Origin: Candidatus Nitrososphaera evergladensis SR1
GTDB lineage: Archaea > Thermoproteota > Nitrososphaeria > Nitrososphaerales > Nitrososphaeraceae
Assembly: GCF_000730285.1 (NCBI RefSeq)
Contig: NZ_CP007174.1
Coordinates: 992,001 to 1,056,000, forward strand
Direction of reading: 5' to 3'
DNA length: 64,000 nt
Within the stretch, counting starts at the first letter, position 1. Every line of letters starts with the position of its first letter. Below are positions 26,304 to 34,196 of this stretch, in pieces. Made by a program: the position numbers and the translations under genes. The notes beneath the pieces are model-generated. The model was given only the letters and a program-made list of their open reading frames with translations, did not search any database and was not told the DNA's origin.

Positions 26304-26687
26304 TTACTCCTTCTTTGCCGTCTTCAAGCCAGCGATGGAGTTGACCACCTGCTCGACGATGTGCTGGGCCTCGCCTGCCTCCACGATTGTGGCAGCAGCA
26401 GAGCCAACGTCGATGCCAAGCGACATGCCAAGCTGCTGCTTGCTTGGGACAAATATGTAGGAAGCGTTCCTTTCTTCGCAGAGTATCGGCAGGTGTGCCA
26501 CTACCTCTGGCGGCTCGACGTCCTCGGCAATGACTACAAGCTTGGAAATTCCGCGCTCTATTGCCTTGGTCGTCTCGTTCGTGCCCTTGCGGACCTTGCC
26601 GCTCTGCTTTGCCACGCGTACAGCCTCGTAGGCCGCGTTGGCCAGGTCTTTTGAAACTTCAAATTTTACGAAATATGGTTTGCTCAT
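26304..26687 (-). CDS. rpl7ae: Ribosomal protein L7Ae
   Basis: The 127-residue protein has the kink-turn-binding signature RKGTNETTKAIERG and VVIAEDVEPPEVVAHLPILC. It binds kink-turns in 23S rRNA, box C/D and H/ACA RNAs and RNase P. It is the first gene of its operon, with a GGTGAT ribosome site 5 nt upstream of the ATG. A TATA-like TTTTTAATACG sits about 50-60 nt upstream, only about 10 nt from the left repeat of element 2. Confidence 0.97.
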   Translation of the reverse strand: MSKPYFVKFEVSKDLANAAYEAVRVAKQSGKVRKGTNETTKAIERGISKLVVIAEDVEPPEVVAHLPILCEERNASYIFVPSKQQLGMSLGIDVGSAAATIVEAGEAQHIVEQVVNSIAGLKTAKKE

Positions 26688-26754
26688 GATATCACCCTAT
26701 GGGATCATCCGATTGCTTTCTAGTTGATTCAAAGGCGTATTAAAAACGTTGTCA

Positions 26755-26765
26755 ATACGCTCATT
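26755..26765. other. Left attachment repeat of element 2 (attL)
   Basis: ATACGCTCATT here is repeated exactly at 39242-39252. An inverted arm pair GCGTATT (26735-26741) and AATACGC (26754-26760) surrounds this end, as expected for recombinase binding arms. The site lies immediately upstream of the rpl7ae promoter. Confidence 0.6.
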
Positions 26766-26984
26766 ATCGAGTGTTAAACGGTGACAGAATACATTTGTCT
26801 GTCTGACTGTCGATCCTTTCATTCTATGATGCACTACGAAGTAGTTAAGCATTCCCTCCGTGCGGGGAGCCTTCAATATCAGCTTTTCATTAAGCCATTA
26901 GATTTGAAAAATGACAACGAATACCCACATTTCATTAAGAGAACGAAGATATGACTTGGTTTTAACAACGCAGCTAGCGTTTGT

Positions 26985-27167
26985 ATGTATAGGCTCAAAC
27001 TTGACAAATACGCCATAACTACAGAACAAAAGGACTCTACAGGAGATCGTAATGCGCTGGTCAAATTAGGCATAAAGGCGGATCTTTTGAAAGATCTAGA
27101 CGACAAACAACTTGCCGAACTTCTTGCAGCATTGCTTTATACAAAAATGAAGAAGGAAATGGAATAA
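26985..27167 (+). CDS. Possible small element protein
   Basis: A 60-residue frame from ATG 26985 is acid-base balanced and helical (ADLLKDLDDKQLAELLAALL). No ribosome site or family is evident, and an antisense frame overlaps it. The composition looks protein-like, so I list it with modest confidence. The stretch between the left repeat and this frame (26766-26984) shows no other gene. Confidence 0.4.
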   Translation: MYRLKLDKYAITTEQKDSTGDRNALVKLGIKADLLKDLDDKQLAELLAALLYTKMKKEME

Positions 27168-27179
27168 TCACTTCTACCA

Positions 27180-27551
27180 CTATTGAGAAGTACTTTGGTT
27201 GGGAGTGCTCTTACTTTCCAATTCTTTCTTTTTTGCTTCTCTTAACCTATCTCGTGATTTGTCTATCTTTTTGCGATAATGACCAGAACCCCAAGCGATT
27301 ATTATCATTCCTGTTGCTATGAGAATAATTGTTATTGCATACAAATTACTAAACTGTAACCATTTTCCCAAGTCGTTGATCTGACCGAGAGTAACAATTG
27401 CAACTAGGGCACTTATTGACGAAAGCAAAAGTCCAAAGCCTGCACTAGACGCTCCACTGGCATTCACCTGAAGTTTTGCCAAATCTGCTTGGTATTCAAT
27501 TTCGTCATAGGGAACCTCTTCTTTCCGGCGGTTTTCCTTTTCTACGTTCAT
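27180..27551 (-). CDS. Small membrane protein with charged ends
   Basis: The 123-residue protein has an acidic-basic N-terminus (MNVEKENRRKEEVPYDEIEY), two hydrophobic spans (SAGFGLLLSSISALVAIVTL and LYAITIILIATGMIIIAW) and a Lys/Glu-rich cytoplasmic tail likely to be helical. No family is recognised. It is divergent from the nuclease-like gene at 27630, with an AT-rich promoter region between them. Confidence 0.7.
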   Translation of the reverse strand: MNVEKENRRKEEVPYDEIEYQADLAKLQVNASGASSAGFGLLLSSISALVAIVTLGQINDLGKWLQFSNLYAITIILIATGMIIIAWGSGHYRKKIDKSRDRLREAKKKELESKSTPNQSTSQ

Positions 27552-27629
27552 TACCTGAGTTAGTACTAGAACAATTATTTATTTTAGTCCATATTCAATA
27601 AGATTGAAACGAAGCAAGAGGAATGGCAA

Positions 27630-28427
27630 GTGGCAGAACAATTCATTGAAGTGGGAGATATCCTTCGAGAGCTGACTCGACTATTGGGGAAGAATCTGTC
27701 TAGAGACTTACCGGATACACCCATACAACAATCAATAAACACAATATTTCAACTTCATAATGCGCATAGATATCAGGAGAGGAACTACCATATCGCCATT
27801 CTGCAGTTTCTAGTAAGAAACTTACTGGACATTGAAAAGCACGATCAAAAGTTGCTCAAGAAGTACAGACGCATAATTCGTGATTCGTTGGACGTTAACA
27901 AGTATTATGGAGCGAGGTTTGAGGTTGCTACAGCTTCGACTCTGATACGCAATAAATGTAACTTTGAAAGAGTTATTGAGACGACTACTCCCACTCCGGA
28001 TTTCGTTATTCATGAAGTGTCAGACGTTTTCTTGGAATGTGGAAGCACTCACTTGTCAAATCCAAGACCAAAGGACTTTGAGTACAAGATAATTTCTGAA
28101 GCAAAAGAAAAGGGAAGAAAGACCTATTGTAATCATAAAACTGTGCTTCTACTCGATATTTCCAATATTCTTCACCATGCGATTAGGTTCAACATGCCAA
28201 TTCACGCTAGACTGGAAGCAATAACCGAGAAGGCAGTCGGAAGTACCAAATTCGGGAGTCTGTTATTGTTTGACTACATAATCGATAGCAAAACACACCA
28301 ATATTCCCATAGCTACCTTAGAAAAGACAATAGTGATATTGATTCAAACCTTCAACTCTTGCTCGACAGGATATTTCCTTCAGGACATGTTCGTATTGAA
28401 AGTTTTTATCAACCTTCGTTTGGTTGA
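27630..28427 (+). CDS. Putative PD-(D/E)xK-fold nuclease-like protein
   Basis: The 265-residue protein starts at a GTG supported by AAGAGGA 7 nt upstream. A helical N-terminal part (about 1-90) precedes a core reading YGARFEVATASTLIRNK, TPTPDFVIHEVSDVFLECGS. An early Glu, then PDF and, 9 residues on, a strand with E-C-G matches the order of the PD-(D/E)xK nuclease core, but Cys replaces the usual Lys. A later KTVLLLDIS strand would complete such a fold. It may be an inactive or variant nuclease, perhaps for defence or replication. The fold call is tentative. Confidence 0.6.
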   Translation: MAEQFIEVGDILRELTRLLGKNLSRDLPDTPIQQSINTIFQLHNAHRYQERNYHIAILQFLVRNLLDIEKHDQKLLKKYRRIIRDSLDVNKYYGARFEVATASTLIRNKCNFERVIETTTPTPDFVIHEVSDVFLECGSTHLSNPRPKDFEYKIISEAKEKGRKTYCNHKTVLLLDISNILHHAIRFNMPIHARLEAITEKAVGSTKFGSLLLFDYIIDSKTHQYSHSYLRKDNSDIDSNLQLLLDRIFPSGHVRIESFYQPSFG

Positions 28428-28517
28428 CGTTTTTTCCAATGATAATGTTTGCTACGACTCCCTCTCCCCGGGGTGACAGCTAGGTTATTCTCCTCCTTCC
28501 TGAGCTTATAGCTCTCA

Positions 28518-28787
28518 ATGTCTATCGAAGAAAGGATATCCAAGCACCTAAAGATGTACGAGCGTGACTTGTCAGAGAACCACAACCCTATTATCATAAT
28601 GACAAATGAGGCGAAGGTACGAATCCTCAAAACTGCTCCTAGAGACCTAAACAAGCTTAACGTCGAGATAGCATTGAAGACCAAAGCTTACAATAATGAG
28701 ACAAAATTTCCTGAACGAGAAATTCTTAGAGTGGAACTACATGCCTTGGAATGGCTGCGATTGACAGTCAGAATAGAAGCGGGTTAG
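28518..28787 (+). CDS. Small helical protein of unknown function
   Basis: The 89-residue protein (MSIEERISKHLKMYERDL...) is mostly helical and has balanced charge. No family or binding motif is seen. It is downstream of the nuclease-like gene in the same direction, 90 bp apart. An antisense frame overlaps its 5' half but looks less protein-like. Confidence 0.55.
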   Translation: MSIEERISKHLKMYERDLSENHNPIIIMTNEAKVRILKTAPRDLNKLNVEIALKTKAYNNETKFPEREILRVELHALEWLRLTVRIEAG

Positions 28788-28810
28788 TGCGGCCTGATCG
28801 TACCTCGTAA

Positions 28811-29344
28811 TCACAACCAAACCTTTCTTGTTAACACAAAGTCTTCAACCACACCGGTTTCATTACTGTGGTTTACCAAAGTCACTCTGATCCTACTCCC
28901 ATATGCGGTATAGGGGTTGGGTGTGTATGCCATGCTGTAGCGTTCATCGTCCTCTCCTGTTATGTCCTGTTCAGTAGTTGTTTTAAATCTAAGGAGATAT
29001 GGGTGCCGGTAATTAGGTTCACCATGTGGATCCGGCGAGACGCCACTTACAGGTGCAACCTCTCCTGCCGACAAACCCCATGCTTTTTGCAATAATTTCT
29101 CAAATGTCAAGTGGCCGCCCATTATCGAGATCTGAGCACCAGAATCTGCCCATATGTCCACGCTTAAACCAAGGTGGCGACTATTGCCATGCATTTCATA
29201 CATGAAAATTTCACCTTTCTCCTTAACGTCTAATACAACTCGCTCCTCATTTGGCTGCAATCCAATATTGGCAAAGTTATTCTGTATGTACTGGAATTTT
29301 CTGCCAGACTGATCGACTTCAACGGGATTAGTAATCTGAGCCAT
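28811..29344 (-). CDS. Beta-rich protein, candidate virion or capsid component
   Basis: From ATG 29344 (MAQITNPVEVDQSGRKFQ) the 177-residue protein is rich in beta-forming residues and polar loops, without a signal or membrane span. An AGGTGA 5 nt upstream fixes this start over a GTG three codons earlier. Segments such as GEIFMYEMHGNSRHLGLSVD, then SRIRVTLVNHSNETG near the end, suggest an all-beta sandwich. Size and predicted strand content would suit a single jelly-roll capsid or accessory virion protein, but this is inference and needs structure prediction. It is the third gene of a unit with 29350 and 29583. Confidence 0.65.
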   Translation of the reverse strand: MAQITNPVEVDQSGRKFQYIQNNFANIGLQPNEERVVLDVKEKGEIFMYEMHGNSRHLGLSVDIWADSGAQISIMGGHLTFEKLLQKAWGLSAGEVAPVSGVSPDPHGEPNYRHPYLLRFKTTTEQDITGEDDERYSMAYTPNPYTAYGSRIRVTLVNHSNETGVVEDFVLTRKVWL

Positions 29345-29349
29345 GCTTA

Positions 29350-29568
29350 TCACCTAATTCTACCGCAGTTGGCGGTCAACGTCTTAATCCACAGAGCCTC
29401 ATTGGACAAATCTCTAACGCTAGAATAATCACCGAGTTTGACTGCCCTTGTAATTGCATAGTCGAGATTGTCAAGAATATTCTCACTTATCCGGCAGACT
29501 TCTCCTCTTGCGGAACGAGAGAGTCTTGGGATCAGTTTGTTAGCGGCGCGTACTGATTTTTCAGGCAA
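29350..29568 (-). CDS. Small helical protein in the candidate virion module
   Basis: The 72-residue protein (MPEKSVRAANKLIPRLSRSA...) is basic at the N-terminus and helical overall, with no known motif. Its stop codon is part of the AGGTGA ribosome site of the next gene, so translation of the two is probably coupled. It starts 14 nt after the stop of the membrane protein gene at 29583. Confidence 0.6.
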   Translation of the reverse strand: MPEKSVRAANKLIPRLSRSARGEVCRISENILDNLDYAITRAVKLGDYSSVRDLSNEALWIKTLTANCGRIR

Positions 29569-29582
29569 TTATTACCACCCTG

Positions 29583-30119
29583 CTATGTATAAGAGAACAT
29601 TGCCGCAGTTATCGCCGAGTTTGGCCTTGTTAACTCTGACTTTAACGGTTGTCCGTACATATAGCTGTTCATGCGGCCATTGTTCATCGCATTCAGATCA
29701 ACTTGCGACATTTTCCGCAGACCGTTTTGATTCTGTACGGGTGCAGAATTGATACCATATGCACCAGAAGGGAAAGTATTGTCGTACAATCGCCTAGCAT
29801 GAGCTATGGCAGAATTGACGTGAGACTGGAGATTGAATCCCATTCCACTTGCCATCCTACTTATGATAGTGCCAACGACAGCGCCTGCACCTAAGTTGAC
29901 AAATGTCTTTTGTTTAAGAACATATCCCGTACCTGCGGCAGCGAGTCCAAGCCCACCTGTCAATGCATCTGCTTTACTAACAACAACATTACCTAATGGA
30001 ATTATTGGGGAGTTCAAGACCGGCTGCGAGTTTGCAATCTGATTGATAGCAAAGCCACCCACAGCTCCTAACGCCAACTGAACAACGTCATTAGAACCTA
30101 AATTTGAAAGACTACTCAT
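29583..30119 (-). CDS. Gly/Ala-rich hydrophobic protein, candidate membrane or virion protein
   Basis: The 178-residue protein has three hydrophobic Gly/Ala-rich segments (VVQLALGAVGGFAINQI, ADALTGGLGLAAAGTGYVL and FVNLGAGAVVGTIISRM) and a polar, Asn-rich C-terminal half (NQNGLRKMSQVDLNAMNNGR). Small-residue-rich spans like these are frequent in archaeal virion membrane proteins. No family is recognised. It is the first gene of the three-gene unit. TTTAAATACATG upstream (minus strand, about 30140-30153) may be its TATA element. Confidence 0.65.
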   Translation of the reverse strand: MSSLSNLGSNDVVQLALGAVGGFAINQIANSQPVLNSPIIPLGNVVVSKADALTGGLGLAAAGTGYVLKQKTFVNLGAGAVVGTIISRMASGMGFNLQSHVNSAIAHARRLYDNTFPSGAYGINSAPVQNQNGLRKMSQVDLNAMNNGRMNSYMYGQPLKSELTRPNSAITAAMFSYT

Positions 30120-30484
30120 GAATATTCAATATAATATGTTTAAACATGTATTTAAAGTACTGCTGATTTTAATGAAAAAAGGGCAAGATTTCTTGGTTAT
30201 AGTATAATACTAGGGGTGAAATTACACAGGAGTCAGGATTATGTGATTTGAAAACCTCTTTTGCCGGAAGCTAATCTGTTTTCCCGTATCAAGTCCTAGT
30301 TCTTCGAGAATGTTTTTGTCTAATGAAATATAGTGAGACACACGGATCAGTTGAGAGCGGCGTATATTGCTAGTCAAATTTTATTACCAAGTAATATTTA
30401 TGGACTGTCTTACTTAAACATTTAGCGGAAAACTATAACTTTTAAGCTCATATTTAAATTCTAGTTCATAGTATAAATAGTAGA
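30120..30484. promoter_or_regulatory. Divergent promoter region of two structural-looking units
   Basis: These 365 bp hold no gene. AT-rich boxes lie near both ends: TTTAAATACATG for the minus-strand unit and GTATAAATAG just upstream of the plus-strand start at 30485, the latter so close that translation should begin with little or no leader. Palindromic ATGTTTAAACAT occurs at 30137-30148. Confidence 0.5.
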
Positions 30485-30982
30485 ATGACAGCGACGATTT
30501 CATTCAGTGGCAACGGTTTTGACTTTGACATTAACATGTACGGATTCACACCCGGCGAATTAGTTACCATCGTCTTTACGAACGTGAACAACTCTAATGA
30601 CATGTATTCGATTGATACCTATGTAGGCTACAATCCGGTACATGTCCTCCAACAACACTTTCCGGCGGAAGCTGAAGGCAATTACCACGTCACGGCCGTA
30701 GGTTCAACTGGCACAAAGGCGGAAAATACTTTGACTATAGGTTATCCTACCGTGCAGGGCATTCTGCCAAATACAGAAGTGCCTCTGGAAAATATCACAA
30801 ATCAAGGTGGAGAGACGGTACCAATATTCGGGCAGCTAGAGAATATTGGTGGAGCTGCTATCCCTGCAGCGATTCCTACCCAAACTTCACAGAATAATTC
30901 AATTCCATTAGTCTTGGCAGGTGGAGCTCTGTTAGGAGGTCTGTTGCTAATATCTGGTGGAAAGAAGAAGGTGTTTGCCTGA
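30485..30982 (+). CDS. Beta-domain protein with C-terminal membrane anchor
   Basis: The 165-residue protein starts with an Ig-like beta domain (ATISFSGNGFDFDINMYGFT, about 1-90), then a Pro/Thr/Asn linker, then a membrane span SIPLVLAGGALLGGLLLIS followed by GGKKKVFA. It has no N-terminal signal peptide, so either it is a C-tail-anchored protein or its topology is set otherwise. Such an anchored beta protein could be a spike or surface protein of a virion. No family is recognised. Confidence 0.7.
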   Translation: MTATISFSGNGFDFDINMYGFTPGELVTIVFTNVNNSNDMYSIDTYVGYNPVHVLQQHFPAEAEGNYHVTAVGSTGTKAENTLTIGYPTVQGILPNTEVPLENITNQGGETVPIFGQLENIGGAAIPAAIPTQTSQNNSIPLVLAGGALLGGLLLISGGKKKVFA

Positions 30983-31012
30983 CAATTAGCATTTCCTATG
31001 AAAGTGGCATAT

Positions 31013-31567
31013 CTATTTGAGAGTGTTTGCCAATACTGACAGAACGGCTGCAATCGGAATCATGATAACCGCATAAAGGAATGCTCTCTGACTTTCCTTT
31101 AGGTAATCGATCTTCTCTTCATTTAACCCTGTATTCTTGTAGCTTGCATCCAAATAGTCCTTTATCATTCGGCTATTGTAAGATTCCCTCTCTGCATCTT
31201 TCCACGTTCGGATTTCCACATTGTTGAATTTGTCATCTTGGATAAATTGCGAATACATCAGGACATGCTTGTACTCCGCTATCTTGTAAGCATTGGACGC
31301 AGAAAGGATAGTCTTGATAAGAAAAAGTAGCTCCAAGAACATTGCTACAATAGACGCTCCGAGTATCCAGTTCAAGGCAGCATCTTTAAGGACAAAAGCA
31401 CCAAACCCAGTAAATATGGCTGCAATCACGCCTGCCATTGTGATCATATTACTGGCCTTGTTGTCAATGCGTTCTTTGATTTCAAAATCCTTTTCATATT
31501 CCGCTTTTAGATCCTCCCTAAACAAATCCGCAGTAGAGTCTGTCAGATCCCCATTCTGATTTGGCAA
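31013..31567 (-). CDS. Membrane protein resembling the PycTM (DUF5706) effector layout
   Basis: The protein has an N-terminal charged helix ending KERIDNKASNMITMAGVIAA, where D..KA followed by the first span matches the start of the Pycsar effector (DUF5706/PycTM) and SLATT-like families. A second span (LGASIVAMFLELLFLIKTIL) follows, then a soluble helical region, then a third span at the end (AFLYAVIMIPIAAVLSVLA). PycTM proteins are membrane effectors opened by cyclic nucleotides in antiviral defence. No cyclase gene is nearby, so the role is open. I prefer the TTG at 31567, 26 nt from a TATA box; a TTG at 31579 adds four residues. Confidence 0.65.
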   Translation of the reverse strand: MPNQNGDLTDSTADLFREDLKAEYEKDFEIKERIDNKASNMITMAGVIAAIFTGFGAFVLKDAALNWILGASIVAMFLELLFLIKTILSASNAYKIAEYKHVLMYSQFIQDDKFNNVEIRTWKDAERESYNSRMIKDYLDASYKNTGLNEEKIDYLKESQRAFLYAVIMIPIAAVLSVLANTLK

Positions 31568-31588
31568 GTCGTTTCTCAAAGAACTTGC

Positions 31589-31597
31589 TTATATAAG
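31589..31597. promoter_or_regulatory. Palindromic TATA box, probably bidirectional
   Basis: The TTATATAA region centred near 31593 reads the same on both strands. A TTG start lies 26 nt away on each side (31619 on plus, 31567 on minus), the usual TATA-to-start distance for leaderless archaeal transcripts. One box may drive both genes. Confidence 0.45.
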
Positions 31598-31618
31598 AGA
31601 ATTATTAATGATATTTAC

Positions 31619-31723
31619 TTGACTCAAGACGACGAAAAGGATAAAGAAAAACTCAAGGCTTCTACGGGCATAAAGAGAGAGGCATACATAGCCTCAGTTG
31701 ACAAAAAGAAAGAAAAGAAGTAA
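31619..31723 (+). CDS. Small Lys-rich protein, probably leaderless
   Basis: A 34-residue frame from TTG 31619 reads MTQDDEKDKEKLKASTGI, then KREAYIASVDKKKEKK. It is highly charged. Start and TATA spacing support expression. The function is unknown; the basic tail might bind nucleic acid. Confidence 0.45.
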   Translation: MTQDDEKDKEKLKASTGIKREAYIASVDKKKEKK

Positions 31724-31773
31724 GTCGCCGGAATTGCCTTCTCTTCTAACTTTTTTCGAACAATCCCCTCATT

Positions 31774-33273
31774 TTAGATCACCTTTGTTATGAGAATCCG
31801 TCTCCTTGCCGAGCTGCGATCGATTTGAACCTCTATCCCAAGTTTGCGAAGATTAGGTGCGCTCTCCTTGATTTTTAAGCTCATAGCTTTCAAGTTCTGC
31901 GGCCACAAAGTCTTGTCTTTGACGTTTATACCAGAAGTTTCAGCGATTCCGTCAAGTCTATTCTTTAACTTTGTAGGCGTGTCTTCTACGTTCTTGTTGT
32001 TCTCCATTAGTAATGTTATCACTTGTGCTACCGGATTGGATTCAATCGCCAACTCTGTTTGGAGGTCAACTATCCTAGAATATGCATTGGTGAAAACGTC
32101 TTCAGCATATCCGATTTTTCTAGAGATTATCTCGCAAGCTTCAGCAAAGTCCTTCATTCTGAATTCCTTTGATAGCTTGATTCCCCCTTTCTCTTTCTCT
32201 TGAAGATATTTTACCAGAGTGTCAAAGAGATAGCCCAACAATTCTGGCATTAACTCTCGTACTCTGTTATCTATCTCTTCGTCACTTTTTCTTTTCTCAA
32301 TGGCAGCCAATTCTATGGGTATTGATCTCTCTAAGAGGTCTCCTTTGCTCGCAACTTGGCCTATACCATTGAATCCTATGCAGCGTTTGAAGTTGTAGAG
32401 AAAATCTTCGTCGTTTTCGTAGTGCTTGCGTTTGCCAAATCCTGCACCAGTTATTGCTTGACAAAAGAGATCGCTTGTGGACTCATTTATGCCGGATAGG
32501 TTATCATAGAATAAGAGATAGTTGTGGCTAAGCTGTTGGATAGTATCTTCTTCTTTCTTGCTAAGTTTCCAAAGCTCGACGGTGGCCGGATCTACTACTC
32601 TCTTTAGGAGTTTGCAAAATGTTGACTTTGCAGTTCCCCATTCACCGTAAGGAGATATGGCAGCGTGCGATATATTTTCCACAAACAGCGAGATCAAGTA
32701 ACTCTCTACCAGTACCCTCTGATCTTCGTCCTTTATGTTCAGGAGGCCGATATAGTCTGCAAGTATTGTTGGCCGGTATGTCCTACTAGGATATACCTGA
32801 GGTCGATTGTTGTTATTTCTCTTGAATATCATTTTTTGTGGTGAAGATAGACCGCTGCCTAGAATCTCCCAACCCTTTGAGGTTATCTTTACTACCTCCC
32901 AATTATCATTGCAAAGGTCATAGTAGATTGCGTTATCTTCTTGAGCTAGTCTGACATACAACTTACGTTTGTTTTTTGAATAGAGGGCTTGCGATACCAT
33001 ATTGAACTGAATTTTTCTGACTAGCTCTTCTGAAATGAGCATATCCTTGTGGTTTTGAAACTCCCGACTAAGGAAGTGTTTGAAATCTTGTGACTCTATT
33101 GCAACTATCTCAGTGTGCCCGTCTACCACGATTTCAATGTAAGCCCGGCCAAAGTCATCTTTGAATGATTGTCCTACCAATGACTTGGCATGATCAAACA
33201 ACTCCTTTTCAAGAGATATCTTTTCCTTGTTGGAATTTTCCTTCGAGTCTTCAACTCTTTGTCCTGACATATC
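31774..33273 (-). CDS. D5/SF3-like replication ATPase (helicase part of a primase-helicase)
   Basis: The protein (499 residues) has a P-loop GEWGTAKSTFCKLLKRVVDP near residue 210, a Walker B-like LLFYDNLSGINESTSDLFCQ near 253, then AITGAGFGKRKHY and GFNGIGQVASKGDLLERSIP. This order matches the phage/plasmid ATPases often fused behind a primase-polymerase. It should unwind DNA at the element's origin. I place the start at ATG 33273 (MSGQRVED) because AGGTGA lies 10 nt upstream and the upstream gene's stop is just before it; an in-frame ATG at 33318 would overlap that gene by 43 nt. The C-terminal ~120 residues are helical, perhaps a winged-helix DNA-binding part. Confidence 0.85.
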   Translation of the reverse strand, partial: DMSGQRVEDSKENSNKEKISLEKELFDHAKSLVGQSFKDDFGRAYIEIVVDGHTEIVAIESQDFKHFLSREFQNHKDMLISEELVRKIQFNMVSQALYSKNKRKLYVRLAQEDNAIYYDLCNDNWEVVKITSKGWEILGSGLSSPQKMIFKRNNNNRPQVYPSRTYRPTILADYIGLLNIKDEDQRVLVESYLISLFVENISHAAISPYGEWGTAKSTFCKLLKRVVDPATVELWKLSKKEEDTIQQLSHNYLLFYDNLSGINESTSDLFCQAITGAGFGKRKHYENDEDFLYNFKRCIGFNGIGQVASKGDLLERSIPIELAAIEKRKSDEEIDNRVRELMPELLGYLFDTLVKYLQEKEKGGIKLSKEFRMKDFAEACEIISRKIGYAEDVFTNAYSRIVDLQTELAIESNPVAQVITLLMENNKNVEDTPTKLKNRLDGIAETSGINVKDKTLWPQNLKAMSLKIKESAPNLRKLGIEVQIDRSSARRRILITKVI

Positions 33274-33275
33274 TC

Positions 33276-34196
33276 TTAATTCACCTGTTTTGAAACGAAC
33301 TTTACAGCGTCGTTCCATTGCTTTTCAAATTGAGTATTGTCTAGTGGTGGTCTGCAGTGTTCTTCGTTCCATACGTGACAGATTTTCTTGACAAAGTGTT
33401 CGCCATACTTGCCACGAAAACTAACAATCAAGCTCTCCATAGCACGCATAAGGGCTTCATGGCGATTGCTCCCCTCAGATACTGTGAAAGTCTCTGAGAA
33501 GAGTTCAGTTATGGGTATCTGAGATCTATTGCCATGTTTGTTTTCCAAATACTTCAAGCCGTATTTTCTGCAAACTTTGTCAATGTGCTGTTCCAATATC
33601 GAAGTTTGAGCAGCTGTCAGCGTTGCAGGTTCTTCGGTACCTATCAGTTCGTATTGGTGGCCTGACTTGTGAAATGAAGGACTGCAATACATTATACCAT
33701 GTTTGCCGTCACCTTTGACTTCAAGTGCAGGAATGTTATCGTCTACCGCAACTCCAGTGGTTGTATTTCCAGTATTGTCAGAGCTCTTTTTTGTCAGGGG
33801 CCGGGTTGTGTAAAAGTAAATGTGTGCCTTGTTTGGATTGTCTTTGTGTTGCTCTACAAAATGCTGCTTTGCCAGCTCTTGAATCGTGCCAGTTACACCA
33901 TTAGTATTTAGCACTTCTTCAATTGCAATTTTGTTATCGCAATCTATCGCTGCAAGGTAAAGGTGTTTTCTGTCTGTCCTATGCCAGACCTTGCCGCATA
34001 TCACGGCCATTCCTTGATTGAATCCGTTTGTAGCCTTCCACTCATCATGTTGTTTATTGCTGATAGGAGAATCCTGATATTGTGACCACTTGATCCAAGT
34101 CCTTTTGTTTCTAGTGTCTGCAGGAATCACGTTTACTCCGATCACGTTTCTCCAGAAATCCGCCCACTCGTTGAAACTTAATGATAGGTCTATCAT
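33276..34196 (-). CDS. Primase-polymerase (AEP family) with PriCT-like C-terminus
   Basis: The protein has the AEP prim-pol motifs: LAAIDCDNK (DxD metal site, about residue 85), a KAHIYFYTTRP segment with His (motif II, about 125), and ALEVKGDGKHGIMYCSPSFH (motif III, about 159). The last ~90 residues (EGSNRHEALMRAMESL, then WNEEHCRPPLDNTQFEKQWN) match the primase C-terminal helical domain. It should make primers or copy DNA for the element. The start ATG at 34196 overlaps the previous stop (ATGA). In most relatives this domain and the ATPase are one protein; here they are separate genes 2 nt apart. Confidence 0.88.
   Translation of the reverse strand: MIDLSLSFNEWADFWRNVIGVNVIPADTRNKRTWIKWSQYQDSPISNKQHDEWKATNGFNQGMAVICGKVWHRTDRKHLYLAAIDCDNKIAIEEVLNTNGVTGTIQELAKQHFVEQHKDNPNKAHIYFYTTRPLTKKSSDNTGNTTTGVAVDDNIPALEVKGDGKHGIMYCSPSFHKSGHQYELIGTEEPATLTAAQTSILEQHIDKVCRKYGLKYLENKHGNRSQIPITELFSETFTVSEGSNRHEALMRAMESLIVSFRGKYGEHFVKKICHVWNEEHCRPPLDNTQFEKQWNDAVKFVSKQVN

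Noticed and set aside
26879-27106. 75-residue minus-strand frame near the left end of element 2
   Set aside because: It opposes a more protein-like plus-strand frame and lacks a ribosome site.
28409-28684. 91-residue minus-strand frame overlapping 28518-28787
   Set aside because: Low-quality composition; the plus-strand frame looks more like a protein.
33273-33318. Start of the ATPase gene at 33318 with a 43-nt overlap
   Set aside because: AGGTGA ahead of ATG 33273, just after the primase stop, gives a better start.
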